A DNA stretch of 64,000 bases, taken from contig NZ_CANMWS010000009.1 of assembly GCF_947501665.1 (NCBI RefSeq), forward strand, positions 62,001 to 126,000. The letters run 5' to 3'. The notes beneath the pieces were generated by a model, which had not been told where the DNA came from, made no database searches, and saw nothing but the letters and a program-made list of their open reading frames with translations. The translations under genes were made by a program, and so were the position numbers. Origin of the DNA: an uncultured Shewanella sp. Lineage in GTDB: Bacteria > Pseudomonadota > Gammaproteobacteria > Enterobacterales > Shewanellaceae. Within the stretch, counting starts at the first letter, position 1; each line of letters starts with the position of its first letter. This document shows, one piece after another, positions 1-9,510 of this stretch.

Positions 1-235
<235 letters not shown>

Positions 236-236
<1 letters not shown>

Positions 237-1435
237 TGGGTTTAAAGCAGTTTTTTAATCGTATTGAACCGCATTTTGAGAAAGGCGGTAAATACGAGAA
301 ATTCTATGCGCTTTTTGAAGCGGCATATACCATTTTTTATACGCCGGGTCATGTGAATAAGGGACGCACCCATGTTCGTGATAACCTTGATCTAAAACGT
401 ATGATGATCACTGTGTGGGCCTGTACCTTTCCTGCGATGTTTGTGGGGATGTATAACGTAGGTTTACAAGCACAAGATGCATTAGCAGCAGGTTTTGCAT
501 CACCTGATACTTGGCAAGTTAGCTTGTTTAGTTTGTTTGGCGCGCAACTTGGCACCGATTCAGGAGTTGCGACGTTACTTTGGTACGGCGCCTGTTTCTT
601 TTTGCCTATTTATGCTGTCACTTTTGTTGTGGGGGGTATTTGGGAAGTCTTATTTGCAGCCGTGCGTGGTCATGAAGTCAACGAAGGCTTCTTTGTCACT
701 TCCATTTTGTTTGCATTGACGTTACCGGCAACTATTCCTTTATGGATGGTTGCGCTAGGTATTACCTTCGGTGTGGTGGTAGCCAAAGAAATTTTTGGTG
801 GCACAGGGCGTAACTTCCTTAACCCAGCGTTAGCGGGCCGTGCTTTCTTATTCTTTGCTTATCCACTGAATATGTCAGGTGATACGTCTTGGGTTGTTGC
901 CGATGGTTTCTCGGGCGCAACAGCATTGAGTCAAGCTGCACAAGGCACACTGGATTATAGCTTTAACCAAAATTGGTGGGATGCTTTCTTAGGCTTCATT
1001 CCAGGTTCTGTAGGTGAAGTGTCGACCTTAGCCATTTTATTAGGCGGTTTAGTCATTATCTATACCCGTATTGCCTCTTGGCGCATCGTCGGTGGAGTCA
1101 TGGCGGGTATGATTGCCGTATCGTTATTGCTCAATGTCATTGGCAGTGATACTAATCCGATGTTTGCCATGCCTTGGTATTGGCATTTAGTGTTAGGTGG
1201 TTTTGCCTTTGGTATGATGTTTATGGCAACGGATCCGGTTTCGGCCTCTTTCACTAATAAGGGCAAATGGGCTTACGGCATTTTGATTGGTGCTATGGCT
1301 GTCTTTATTCGAGTTCTTAACCCAGCGTTCCCTGAAGGTATGATGTTAGCGATTCTTTTTGCAAATTTATTTGCACCGCTATTCGACCATTTTGTGGTTC
1401 AAGCAAACATCAAGCGGAGGATTGCTCGTGGCTAG
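236..1435 (+). CDS. nqrB: Na+-NQR subunit B (integral membrane, FMN-carrying)
   Basis: This 399-residue polytopic membrane protein is one of the two covalently flavinylated subunits of the sodium pump. The flavinylation motif SGAT is visible, with the acceptor threonine at residue 229 ([10 protein letters not shown]). The conserved [16 protein letters not shown] segment near residues 189-204 is typical of the NqrB/RnfD family. The length matches the family. ATG overlaps the nqrA stop, and its 3' end overlaps nqrC by 8 bases. ApbE, encoded downstream at 4911, would attach the FMN. Confidence 0.98.
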
Positions 1436-2225
1436 TAATAAAGATTCATTTGGCAGAACCTTATTTATTGTTGTTGGTTTATGTTTTGTTTGCTCCATTT
1501 TTGTCTCTGCGGCGGCGGTATTACTTAGACCAACACAAGAGCAAAATAAGTTACTGGATAAGCAGAAGTACATTCTTGAAGCGGCTGGTTTAATTGATAC
1601 CAGTAAAGGGAATGTCGATAAAGACAGTATTTTAACGACTTATAATAAATATGTTGAAGCGAAAGTCGTTGATTTAGCAACAGGTGATTTTGTTCAAGGT
1701 ATTGATGCTAATACGTTTGATACAAAGTCTGAAGCGCGTAATCCTAAAACATCCTTTGTACCTAAAAATGATATTGCTTCTGTGAAGCGTGTTGCTAAGG
1801 AACAAGTGGTGTATTTAGTCAATGATAACGCGGGTCAACTACAGACGGTTATTTTGCCTATTCAAGGTTATGGCCTATGGTCGACCATGTATGCTTTCTT
1901 AGCAGTATCACCAGATTTAAATACGGTCCAAAGCCTTATTTATTATGATTTTACCGGCTCAGGTGAAACACCTGGCTTAGGTGGTGAAGTACAAAATCCA
2001 AAATGGATTGCGAAGTGGAAAGGCAAGAAATTATTTGATGATCAAGGTAATCTTGCGATTCAAGTCACTAAGAATCCAGCGATTGCTTCTTCACAATATG
2101 GTGTTGATGCCTTATCTGGTGCCACACTCACCAGTAATGGTGTACAACATTCATTGTCTTTCTGGTTAGGTAACGAAGGTTTTGCTCGCTTTATAGAAAA
2201 GGCGCGCAATGGAGGGCTTAGCTAA
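1428..2225 (+). CDS. nqrC: Na+-NQR subunit C (covalent FMN subunit)
   Basis: 265 residues from a GTG start at 1428, chosen because CGGAGG lies 8 bases upstream and the protein then begins [12 protein letters not shown], as family members do. A longer upstream reading from 1359 would run inside nqrB. An N-terminal membrane anchor (about residues 11-33) precedes a periplasmic FMN domain. The flavinylation motif SGATLTS places the acceptor threonine at residue 233. NqrC passes electrons between the other flavin centres of the complex. It overlaps nqrB by 8 bases and nqrD by 1. Confidence 0.97.
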   Translation: MASNKDSFGRTLFIVVGLCFVCSIFVSAAAVLLRPTQEQNKLLDKQKYILEAAGLIDTSKGNVDKDSILTTYNKYVEAKVVDLATGDFVQGIDANTFDTKSEARNPKTSFVPKNDIASVKRVAKEQVVYLVNDNAGQLQTVILPIQGYGLWSTMYAFLAVSPDLNTVQSLIYYDFTGSGETPGLGGEVQNPKWIAKWKGKKLFDDQGNLAIQVTKNPAIASSQYGVDALSGATLTSNGVQHSLSFWLGNEGFARFIEKARNGGLS

Positions 2226-2857
2226 TGGCTAACGCTAAAGAACTTAAACAGGTTCTGACTGGACCTATCATCAGCAATAACCCTATTGCGTTGCAAATCC
2301 TTGGGGTTTGTAGTGCGCTTGCTGTGACCAGTAAGATGGAAACGGCTTTGGTGATGAGTATTGCATTAACGGCCGTGACGGCGTTTTCTAACTTGTTCAT
2401 TTCAATGATCCGTAACCACATTCCAAGTAGTGTGCGTATTATTGTTCAAATGACGATCATTGCTTCATTAGTGATTGTTGTTGATCAAGTATTGCAGGCT
2501 TATGCCTATGATGTGGCAAAACAATTATCCGTCTTTGTTGGCTTAATTATTACTAACTGTATTGTAATGGGGCGCGCAGAAGCCTATGCAATGAAAACAC
2601 CGCCAATGATGAGCTTTATGGACGGTATAGGTAATGGTTTAGGCTACGGCGCTATTTTAATGTCAGTGGGTTTTGTACGTGAATTATTTGGTAATGGTTC
2701 ACTGTTTGGCATTGAAATTTTGAAGAAGGTTTCAGAAGGGGGGTGGTATCAGCCTAATGGCTTATTACTGCTACCGCCAAGTGCGTTCTTCTTGATTGGT
2801 GCGTTGATCTGGATCATTCGTACCATGAAGCCTGAACAAGTCGAAGCGAAAGGATAA
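2225..2857 (+). CDS. nqrD: Na+-NQR subunit D (membrane)
   Basis: 210 residues, about six membrane spans, NqrD/RnfE family. The segment [34 protein letters not shown]… near residues 120-155 is characteristic. NqrD and NqrE are inverted-topology homologues that together hold an iron centre in the membrane core of the pump. Start ATG overlaps the nqrC stop (TAATG), and nqrE follows after 5 bases. The length is normal. Confidence 0.97.
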   Translation: MANAKELKQVLTGPIISNNPIALQILGVCSALAVTSKMETALVMSIALTAVTAFSNLFISMIRNHIPSSVRIIVQMTIIASLVIVVDQVLQAYAYDVAKQLSVFVGLIITNCIVMGRAEAYAMKTPPMMSFMDGIGNGLGYGAILMSVGFVRELFGNGSLFGIEILKKVSEGGWYQPNGLLLLPPSAFFLIGALIWIIRTMKPEQVEAKG

Positions 2858-2862
2858 AGGCG

Positions 2863-3471
2863 ATGGAACATTATATTAGTTTATTAATTCGCTCTGTTTT
2901 TATCGAAAACATGGCATTGTCTTTCTTCTTGGGGATGTGTACTTTCTTAGCGGTTTCAAAGAAAGTGACCACAGCGATGGGATTGGGGGTAGCGGTTATC
3001 GTGGTATTAGCGATTTCTGTGCCTGTTAACCAAATCATCTATCAAGGTATTCTTGCGCCTGGTGCCTTGGCTTGGGCTGGTGCGCCAACAGCAGATTTGA
3101 GTTTTCTTAAATTCATTACCTTTATTGGGGTGATTGCGGCTTTAGTGCAAATTCTTGAAATGACGCTAGATAGATACTTTCCACCGCTTTATAACGCGCT
3201 GGGTATCTTCTTACCTTTGATCACAGTGAATTGTGCTATTTTTGGTGCGGTTTCTTTCATGGTTGAGCGTGATTACACCTTAACTGAGAGTGTGGTATTT
3301 GGTGTGGGTTCGGGTATTGGTTGGGCATTAGCAATTGTCTTGCTAGCGGGTATTCGTGAGAAGCTGAAATATGCTGACGTGCCGGGTGGATTGCGTGGTT
3401 TAGGGATCACCTTTGTGACTGCTGGCCTTATGGCATTAGGTTTCATGTCGTTTTCAGGTGTGTCTCTGTAA
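2863..3471 (+). CDS. nqrE: Na+-NQR subunit E (membrane)
   Basis: 202 residues, about six membrane spans, NqrE/RnfA family. It begins [24 protein letters not shown], with the early cysteine in the [13 protein letters not shown] motif, and a second conserved cysteine lies in [13 protein letters not shown] near residue 120. These cysteines correspond to the intramembrane iron site shared with NqrD. It sits 5 bases after nqrD and 46 bases before nqrF in one operon. Confidence 0.97.
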   Translation: MEHYISLLIRSVFIENMALSFFLGMCTFLAVSKKVTTAMGLGVAVIVVLAISVPVNQIIYQGILAPGALAWAGAPTADLSFLKFITFIGVIAALVQILEMTLDRYFPPLYNALGIFLPLITVNCAIFGAVSFMVERDYTLTESVVFGVGSGIGWALAIVLLAGIREKLKYADVPGGLRGLGITFVTAGLMALGFMSFSGVSL

Positions 3472-3517
3472 AGAGACGTATTAACGGCTTCTTTTTAGAA
3501 CCTTTAAGGATAAGTTA

Positions 3518-4765
3518 ATGGATATGCTTAAATCTACTCCACTTGAGGTTTACTTAGGTGTGGGTATGTTTACCGCTATTGTACTGGTATTGGTATTAGT
3601 GATTTTGTTCGCTAAGTCAAAATTAGTACCAAGCGGTGATATAACGATTAGCATCAACGATGATGCTGATAAAGCGATTAAAACCGGTGCGGGTAGCAAG
3701 TTATTAGGTGCATTAGCCGATAACGGTATCTTCGTATCGAGTGCGTGTGGTGGTGGTGGCTCTTGTGGTCAATGCCGCGTTGTGGTCAAATCGGGCGGTG
3801 GAGACATCTTACCGACTGAGCTTGATCACATCACGAAAGGTGAGGCCCGTGGTGGCTGTCGTCTATCGTGTCAGGTGAATGTGAAATCTGACATGGAAAT
3901 TGAGCTTGAAGAAGAAATCTTTGGGATTAAAAAGTGGGAATGTGAAGTTATCTCTAATGATAATAAAGCCACTTTCATTAAAGAGTTGAAGCTTGGTATT
4001 CCTGATGGTGAATCGGTGCCTTTCCGCGCTGGTGGTTATATTCAAATTGAAGCGCCTGCGCATCATGTTAAATATGCTGATTTTGATGTACCGGCAGAAT
4101 ACCGTGGTGACTGGGAACATTTTGGTTTCTTCAAGTTAGAATCAAAAGTCGACGATGAAACCATTCGTGCTTACTCCATGGCGAACTATCCTGAAGAGGA
4201 AGGGATCATCATGTTGAACGTGCGTATTGCGACGCCACCGCCACGTAATTTAACCTTGCCTTGTGGTAAAATGTCATCGTACATTTGGAGCCTAAAAGCG
4301 GGCGATAAAGTGACGATTTCTGGCCCATTTGGTGAGTTCTTCGCAAAAGAAACCGATGCTGAGATGGTGTTCATTGGTGGTGGTGCAGGTATGGCCCCAA
4401 TGCGCTCGCACATCTTCGATCAGCTTAAGCGTCTTAATAGTAAGCGTAAGATCAGTTTCTGGTATGGTGCGCGTTCTAGCCGTGAAATGTTCTATGTTGA
4501 AGATTTTGATGGTTTAGCAGCAACCAATGAGAACTTCCAGTGGCATGTGGCACTTTCTGATCCTCAACCAGAGGATAACTGGGATGGTTACACTGGCTTC
4601 ATTCATAACGTGCTTTATGAGAACTATTTAAGAGATCATGATGCACCTGAAGATTGTGAGTTCTACATGTGTGGTCCTCCAATGATGAACGCAGCTGTGA
4701 TCGGCATGCTTAAAGATCTTGGTGTAGAAGATGAAAATATTCTACTCGATGATTTTGGTGGTTAA
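3518..4765 (+). CDS. nqrF: Na+-NQR subunit F (NADH dehydrogenase, 2Fe-2S/FAD)
   Basis: 415 residues. An N-terminal membrane anchor (about 12-32) is followed by a plant-type ferredoxin domain with cluster cysteines C77, C83, C86 and C118, the same spacing as the Vibrio protein. Next come an FAD-binding domain ([11 protein letters not shown], near residue 220) and an NADH-binding domain ([13 protein letters not shown], near 288; YMCGPPMMN near 385). It admits electrons from NADH into the pump. The N-terminus is a few residues longer than in Vibrio; ATG at 3518 has AAGGA upstream. This is the last nqr structural gene, followed by a strong terminator. Confidence 0.98.
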   Translation: MDMLKSTPLEVYLGVGMFTAIVLVLVLVILFAKSKLVPSGDITISINDDADKAIKTGAGSKLLGALADNGIFVSSACGGGGSCGQCRVVVKSGGGDILPTELDHITKGEARGGCRLSCQVNVKSDMEIELEEEIFGIKKWECEVISNDNKATFIKELKLGIPDGESVPFRAGGYIQIEAPAHHVKYADFDVPAEYRGDWEHFGFFKLESKVDDETIRAYSMANYPEEEGIIMLNVRIATPPPRNLTLPCGKMSSYIWSLKAGDKVTISGPFGEFFAKETDAEMVFIGGGAGMAPMRSHIFDQLKRLNSKRKISFWYGARSSREMFYVEDFDGLAATNENFQWHVALSDPQPEDNWDGYTGFIHNVLYENYLRDHDAPEDCEFYMCGPPMMNAAVIGMLKDLGVEDENILLDDFGG

Positions 4766-4782
4766 TGACCATTGTTGATGTA

Positions 4783-4817
4783 AAAACTGCAGAGCTAAGG
4801 CTCTGCAGTTTTGTTTT
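4783..4817 (+). terminator. Rho-independent terminator after nqrF
   Basis: A 13-bp perfect stem (AAAACTGCAGAGC at 4783-4795 with its complement at 4800-4812) and a 4-base loop are followed by a T-rich run. It separates the six-gene nqr operon from apbE. Confidence 0.9.
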
Positions 4818-4910
4818 AATGGTAAGGATTTATATCTAAATGACTTGAAGTCTCACTAGTAGGCATTGTTATTAGGTCAATTAGGTATGAATATCTAGAT
4901 AAGGTTTTAG

Positions 4911-5933
4911 ATGATGAAAATGAAAAGGTTTACACATTGGTTTGTTCTGGTAGGTTTTGCTTTTTTGATCTCAGCTTGCAGTCAGCAAGACAAGGTGATT
5001 GCATTATCGGGCAACACCATGGGGACGACTTATCATATTAAAATAATGCCGGGTAAAAGCGCTATTGATGCGAAAGCCTTACAAATAAAAATAGACAAGG
5101 CATTGGAAGAAGTGAACAATCAGATGTCGACTTACCGTCCTGACTCTGAGCTGTCTCGTTTTAACCAAATGAGTAGTCATGAGACAATCAATGTGTCACC
5201 TGATACTGTTAAAGTGATTAACGAAGCGATTAAACTTTATAAAATTACTGATGGCGCCTTAGATATTACGCTTGGGCCCTTGGTGAATCTATGGGGATTT
5301 GGTCCTGATAAGCGCCCAGTAACAGAGCCGACTCAAGCAGATATTGATAAACAAAGAGCGAGAACAGGGATCCAATATATCAAAGTGAGTGGCACTCAGT
5401 TGAGTAAAGCCCATGATGATCTATATGTTGATTTATCCTCTATCGCCAAAGGTTTTGGGGTAGATAAAGTGGCAGCATTGTTAGATCAATATCAACCACA
5501 AGGTTACTTGGTCGAAGTGGGCGGTGAAATTAGACTCAAAGGCACAAAAGGTGATAATCAACCTTGGCGTATTGCCGTAGAGCAGCCATCAGAAGAGGGA
5601 GTTGCGGTCCAGCAAGTGATTAGTCCGGGCAATATGTCGATGGCAACTTCGGGTGATTATCGTAATTACTATGAAGAAGATGGTCAGCAGTTTTCTCATC
5701 TTATCGATCCACGTACAGGCTACCCTATTAAACACAGATTAGCGTCAGTGACAGTACTGAATAAAGATTGCATGGTGGCAGACGGATACGCAACGGCCAT
5801 GATGGTGCTAGGAACACAAGCGTCCTTAGCCCTTGCTAAACGTGAAAATCTTGCGATAATGTTAATAGAGAAACGAGATGATGGCTTTAAGGTTTTTTAT
5901 AGCGACGCCTTTAAACCCTTTGTTTCACAGTAG
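4911..5933 (+). CDS. apbE: FAD:protein FMN transferase (lipoprotein)
   Basis: 340 residues. A lipoprotein signal with lipobox LISAC (Cys23) indicates an exported, lipid-anchored enzyme facing the periplasm. The ApbE domain shows GNTMGTTYHIK near residues 34-44, SSIAKGFGVDK near 177-187, EVGGEIRLKG, and a C-terminal SHLIDPRTGYP motif. The family transfers FMN from FAD to the threonine of SGAT-type motifs, here NqrB T229 and NqrC T233. Its location directly after the nqr terminator, with nqrM 12 bases beyond, fits that role. Confidence 0.96.
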   Translation: MMKMKRFTHWFVLVGFAFLISACSQQDKVIALSGNTMGTTYHIKIMPGKSAIDAKALQIKIDKALEEVNNQMSTYRPDSELSRFNQMSSHETINVSPDTVKVINEAIKLYKITDGALDITLGPLVNLWGFGPDKRPVTEPTQADIDKQRARTGIQYIKVSGTQLSKAHDDLYVDLSSIAKGFGVDKVAALLDQYQPQGYLVEVGGEIRLKGTKGDNQPWRIAVEQPSEEGVAVQQVISPGNMSMATSGDYRNYYEEDGQQFSHLIDPRTGYPIKHRLASVTVLNKDCMVADGYATAMMVLGTQASLALAKRENLAIMLIEKRDDGFKVFYSDAFKPFVSQ

Positions 5934-5945
5934 TAGAGGTTATTT

Positions 5946-6170
5946 ATGAGCAGTTTTATTGCCGCATTCGTGGTGTTATTAGCCTTTTTCTTTTTAATGT
6001 CGATAGGCTACTTATTAAAGCAAAAAGCAGTTGCAGGCAGCTGTGGAGGTTTGGGAAGTTTAGGCATTGATAAAGCGTGTGATTGTGATGACCCTTGCGA
6101 TAAGCGTAAAGCAAAAATGGAAGATGAGGCTTCTCGCAATGAGAAGTTATCAAAAAATCGCATTATTTAA
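5946..6170 (+). CDS. nqrM: Na+-NQR assembly protein NqrM
   Basis: 74 residues. One N-terminal membrane helix (about 4-24) is followed by a short cysteine-rich tail with four cysteines (SCGG, ACDCDDPCD). This matches the NqrM (DUF539) family, needed for maturation of the Na+-NQR complex, probably for iron delivery to the NqrD/E centre. It lies 12 bases after apbE, with GAGGTT upstream of the ATG. A terminator follows, so apbE-nqrM form a two-gene maturation unit beside the pump they serve. Confidence 0.93.
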   Translation: MSSFIAAFVVLLAFFFLMSIGYLLKQKAVAGSCGGLGSLGIDKACDCDDPCDKRKAKMEDEASRNEKLSKNRII

Positions 6171-6199
6171 TGGCTGAATAAACAATAAATAGTGCTTAA

Positions 6200-6225
6200 A
6201 GGCTACCTAAAAGGTAGCCTTTTTT
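6200..6225 (+). terminator. Rho-independent terminator after nqrM
   Basis: The 9-bp stem AGGCTACCT / AGGTAGCCT (6200-6208 with 6212-6220) has a 3-base loop and a run of T. Confidence 0.88.
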
Positions 6226-6381
6226 ATATTTTATTATTACTTCACTTTTTATTAATAGTGCTATTTCATATTAAAAATTTGATTTTTAGTATCAAAAATA
6301 GATTGTCCATATCACTTATGACAAGCAAGTCTTTGGTTTTTAGATTGTTACTTATTGATACTTTAGTTAGGAATTATAGTC

Positions 6382-6399
6382 GAAATGAGAATGATTAAC
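6382..6399. promoter_or_regulatory. Possible Fur-like site upstream of the bacterioferritin pair
   Basis: In the A+T-rich gap 6226-6537, GAAATGAGAATGATTAAC matches the Fur consensus at about 13 of 18 positions. It lies about 140 bases before the first bacterioferritin gene. Iron control is reasonable for that gene, but the site is imperfect and unproven. I see nothing else in this gap. Confidence 0.4.
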
Positions 6400-6537
6400 A
6401 TTGTATAAGCATCTGAAAATATTAATTAATTTGATTTATTTGTTCATTGTCCTATTATTTTACTATTGGTCACTTTATCCATTACTATTTAATCTTTTTA
6501 TGTTGAGCCACTAACCGATCAATTAAGGGAGCTAATT

Positions 6538-7005
6538 ATGAAAGGTCATGCAAATGTGCTGACTCAGTTAAATAAAATTCTAACTTGTGAGTTAACAGCA
6601 ATTAACCAGTATTTTTTACATGCGCGTATGTTTAAGAATTGGGGATTGAATGAACTCGATGAAAAGGAATATAAAAAATCCATTCAAGATATGAAGCATG
6701 CAGATAAACTTATCGAACGTATATTATTTCTTGAGGGGTTACCCAATTTACAACAGCTCGATAAATTGCGTATTGGTGAGCATGCCGAGGAAATGCTTCT
6801 GTGCGATAAAACCATGCTTGAAGCACAATTGATTTCGCTAAGGCAAGCTATTAATGTTTGTGAAAATGAGCAAGATTATGTTTCAAGAGATTTATTTGAG
6901 GATTTATTAGAGGATGAAGAAGAGCATCTAGATTGGATAGAAGCGCAACAAGATTTGATTGCTATGGCAGGAATTAAGAATTACTTGCAATCTAAAATGG
7001 ATTAA
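6538..7005 (+). CDS. bfr: Bacterioferritin, heme-binding type subunit
   Basis: 155 residues, clearly homologous to E. coli Bfr over the whole length (ELTAINQYFLHARMFKNWGL near residue 18). The heme-ligand methionine M52 and ferroxidase residues E18, H54, E127 and H130 are kept. However, position 51 is Asp rather than Glu, and position 94 is Leu rather than Glu, so the di-iron ferroxidase site looks incomplete. The partner gene 17 bases downstream has the opposite pattern, so a mixed 24-mer with divided labour is likely. AGGGAG precedes the ATG. Confidence 0.95.
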   Translation: MKGHANVLTQLNKILTCELTAINQYFLHARMFKNWGLNELDEKEYKKSIQDMKHADKLIERILFLEGLPNLQQLDKLRIGEHAEEMLLCDKTMLEAQLISLRQAINVCENEQDYVSRDLFEDLLEDEEEHLDWIEAQQDLIAMAGIKNYLQSKMD

Positions 7006-7022
7006 ATGCAGAGGAAATTATC

Positions 7023-7490
7023 ATGAAAGGTAACAGTGAGATTATTGATATGCTGAACAGTTTACTTGCGGGTGAACTTTCAGCAATGGATCAATATTTT
7101 GTTCATGGACTCATGTATGAAGACTGGGGACTTAATCAATTACATGAACAAATATCACATGAATCAGAAGACGAAAGAGGACATGCTCGACAGCTCATCC
7201 AACGTATTTTATTTTTAGAAGGGACGCCTAATGTTGTAAAGCGCGAAGCATTAATGATAGGAAAAACCCCAAAAGAGATGCTGGAAAATGATTTGCAGTA
7301 TGAGTACATGATAGCAGGCCATTTACGCCAAGCGATTAAACTGTGTGAAGAAAAACAAGATTTTCAGACTCGTGAAATTCTAGAGGTGTTATTAGAAGAT
7401 ACTGAGTCGGATCATATGTATTGGTTGGAAAAACAATTAGGGTTAATTGAAAAAATAGGTCTAGACAATTACTTACAATCAAAAATGTGA
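7023..7490 (+). CDS. bfr: Bacterioferritin, ferroxidase-type subunit
   Basis: 155 residues, paralogous to the preceding gene and co-oriented with it. Ferroxidase ligands E18, E51, H54 and E94 and the ExxH pair (E128/H131 here, because of a one-residue insertion) are present. The heme-ligand methionine at position 52 is Arg. This subunit should therefore oxidise iron but not bind heme through Met52, complementing its neighbour. Two-subunit bacterioferritins of this kind are known in other proteobacteria such as Neisseria. The residue assignment is by hand alignment to E. coli Bfr. Confidence 0.95.
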   Translation: MKGNSEIIDMLNSLLAGELSAMDQYFVHGLMYEDWGLNQLHEQISHESEDERGHARQLIQRILFLEGTPNVVKREALMIGKTPKEMLENDLQYEYMIAGHLRQAIKLCEEKQDFQTREILEVLLEDTESDHMYWLEKQLGLIEKIGLDNYLQSKM

Positions 7491-7515
7491 TGATATCAAT
7501 GAGGGGTTATGATGT

Positions 7516-7716
7516 GTGACTGAGGTTTTTGACGATATATTAGGCTTAATTAATGACTTTTTTGTGATAGTTGTAAATTTAATGTTAATTTTAGCTTGAG
7601 TTTTTTTGTTGAATAAGGTTATCTTTAGTAAGAGTTACAAGCTAAAGAGGTTCTGGTTAGCGCTAATGTTGGGGGCTATTATCGGATTAGTATTAGCTTT
7701 TTCTGGACTGTATTAA
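7516..7716 (+). pseudogene. Small two-span membrane protein gene interrupted by an in-frame TGA
   Basis: Reading from GTG at 7516 (GAGGGG 9 bases upstream) gives a continuous 66-codon frame to TAA at 7716, except for TGA at 7597-7599 (codon 28). Both sides are coherent. The N-part (VTEVFDDILGLINDFF…) ends in a hydrophobic span. After the TGA comes VFLLNKVIF, a basic loop (KSYKLKR) and a second span (LALMLGAIIGLVLAFSGLY). A single-base change from TGG would explain the stop. Readthrough cannot be excluded. I do not recognise the family. Confidence 0.5.
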
Positions 7717-7828
7717 TGAGTTGACATGGTTTTGTTATCTTGGCTTCAATTCATCATTGACTGTTAATGCAGAGAATTCTTTATGAAGTAAATCGGTACA
7801 CTTTTTAGTGTAGATTAAAGAGGTCATA

Positions 7829-8005
7829 ATGAGTCACATAGAAGAGTTATCACAGAGTAATGGTGAACTGAGAAATGCAGTGTGCTTATTGCTATTGCGT
7901 ATTGGAACACTTGAAGAGGCTCTCAATCAGCAATCCACGCCAACCCCTACGACTTCATCAATATTATCAGATGACGAAATGGCCATGTTGAATCAGTTGT
8001 TTTAG
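7829..8005 (+). CDS. Small hypothetical protein
   Basis: A 58-residue frame from ATG at 7829, with AAGAGG 6 bases upstream, ending TAG at 8003-8005. The product is acidic and soluble: an N-terminal helix (SHIEELSQSNGELRNAVCLLLLRIGTLEEALNQ), a Ser/Thr/Pro linker and a short acidic helical end (LSDDEMAMLNQLF). There are no membrane spans or known motif. Support comes from the ribosome site and amphipathic composition. Function is unknown. Confidence 0.55.
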   Translation: MSHIEELSQSNGELRNAVCLLLLRIGTLEEALNQQSTPTPTTSSILSDDEMAMLNQLF

Positions 8006-8057
8006 TTGAGCCTTATGTTTTACTTTACACCTTTTGGATTAAAATGACTCCTTTGAT

Positions 8058-9305
8058 TTAATTCTCCTTAATTTCTTTTTTTGATACAAGGACAAAAGCC
8101 AGTATTCCAAGCACGCATATGTAGTATGCTGGAGCCATTAAATAGTTTTCATTGATCAAAAATGCAGCCAAAATAGGGGCTGTCCCTCCTATCATTGCGA
8201 CAGATAAACTGTAAATAAAGCTATTACCTGTACAGCGAATATGCAGGGGTAAGGCATCAAACATATATTTAAAAATTGTTGCAGAAATGCCCGCGTTAGC
8301 TACGACATAGAGGCTTAACCCAATGATGATGATCGTATCATTGCTCATGCTTGCTCCCCAAAAAAGTATCAGTGCCATTAATCCGATACTTGGGATCATT
8401 ATTTTCATGATGGTTTTTAAGCCAATATACTCAGTAATCATGGCCATAATGGGAATTAACAAAGTCACGCCTGCTTGTGTTAGCATCATGTATGTACTAG
8501 CTTCACGCATCGTATAATCTAACTTAGTGATCATATAACTCATAAAATAAACATTGCAGGTATAAATATAGAGGCACATAAAAGCGGCGATGACAGCAAT
8601 GTTAAATAAACGGCCTTTATGGCTTGAAAGCTCCTGAAATATTGTGCGCGTATTTTTTTGTACTAGCATGGATGTGTATTGAGGTGACTCTGATAAAGAG
8701 GTTCGAAAAAGCATAATCGTTAAAGATACAATACCGGTAATAATAAAGGCTAAACGCCAAGCTTCACTGTAAGTGATTTGACTAATCGTATAAGCCATAA
8801 GGCCACCCGTAAACATGCCTGCCGAAGCCGCCGTTCCGACCCAACTTCCTGCTAATATTTTATGTTTGTTGGCATGTTCAATTAAGTAAATCGAGGCATT
8901 ATTGAACTCTCCTGCAACAGCAATACTTTGAATAAAACGACATAACAGTAACAAAATGGGAGCCATTATGCCTATGTATTGATAACTAGGAATTAATCCA
9001 ATCCCTATAGTGGCTAAAGCAATAAGAAACGCACTAATGATAAGGGGTGGGCGTCTTCCCTTTTTATCGGCATAGTAACCAAATAATAATCCCCCTAAAG
9101 GGCGCCCAATATAAGAAATGGCAAAAATACCATATGTAAAAATTAATGCGTTATTACCTAACGCATGTGGAAAAAAATATTGACTGATAATAGTGCCAAG
9201 ATACAAGTAAAGGGCATATTCCACCCATTCTATATAGACGATACTGGTTGTTAAAAGAGTGCGTTTCATTGCACTGGGCAGTAACCTTGTGGTTGGCAAG
9301 TTCAT
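8058..9305 (-). CDS. MFS transporter, metabolite:H+ symporter (MHS) type
   Basis: 415 residues with about 12 membrane spans. MHS-subfamily signatures are visible. The first span carries a variant EW-x-x-Y motif (IVYIEWVEYALYLYLG). There are also GRPLGGLLFGYYADKKGRRPPL at residues 68-89, and CRFIQSIAVAGEFNNASIYLIEHA with the RxxQ and GE residues. The family includes ProP, ShiA and KgtP, which import small metabolites with protons. The substrate cannot be told from sequence. It is a single-gene leftward unit between the small gene at 7829 and divergent dinB. Confidence 0.85.
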   Translation of the reverse strand: MNLPTTRLLPSAMKRTLLTTSIVYIEWVEYALYLYLGTIISQYFFPHALGNNALIFTYGIFAISYIGRPLGGLLFGYYADKKGRRPPLIISAFLIALATIGIGLIPSYQYIGIMAPILLLLCRFIQSIAVAGEFNNASIYLIEHANKHKILAGSWVGTAASAGMFTGGLMAYTISQITYSEAWRLAFIITGIVSLTIMLFRTSLSESPQYTSMLVQKNTRTIFQELSSHKGRLFNIAVIAAFMCLYIYTCNVYFMSYMITKLDYTMREASTYMMLTQAGVTLLIPIMAMITEYIGLKTIMKIMIPSIGLMALILFWGASMSNDTIIIIGLSLYVVANAGISATIFKYMFDALPLHIRCTGNSFIYSLSVAMIGGTAPILAAFLINENYLMAPAYYICVLGILAFVLVSKKEIKEN

Positions 9306-9446
9306 GATAATGCGTTGCGTTAGGTATGAGATTGATTAGTTTGAATGACTTCTATCAAGATTAAAAGGCCAATGTGCTTGTTAATGTGACTTTATAGTCT
9401 TTGTAGGGGACTTTCATTTAACCAGTCGAATTAAGTACAATCATCT

Positions 9447-9474
9447 TTGATACTGTTTTTATATACAGTATAAT
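9447..9474 (+). promoter_or_regulatory. dinB promoter with LexA (SOS) box in the spacer
   Basis: The -35 TTGATA (9447-9452) and -10 TATAAT (9469-9474) are 16 bases apart. The spacer contains a perfect LexA box, CTGT-N8-ACAG, at 9453-9468. Bound LexA would therefore occlude the promoter completely. Confidence 0.9.
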
Positions 9475-9510
9475 GGTGGTGAGTTAGCTTTTATATTTTA
9501 AGGAGTAGCA

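Noticed and set aside
7597..7599. Selenocysteine codon
   Set aside because: No hairpin resembling a bacterial SECIS directly after the TGA, and a membrane span is an unlikely place; nonsense mutation is simpler.
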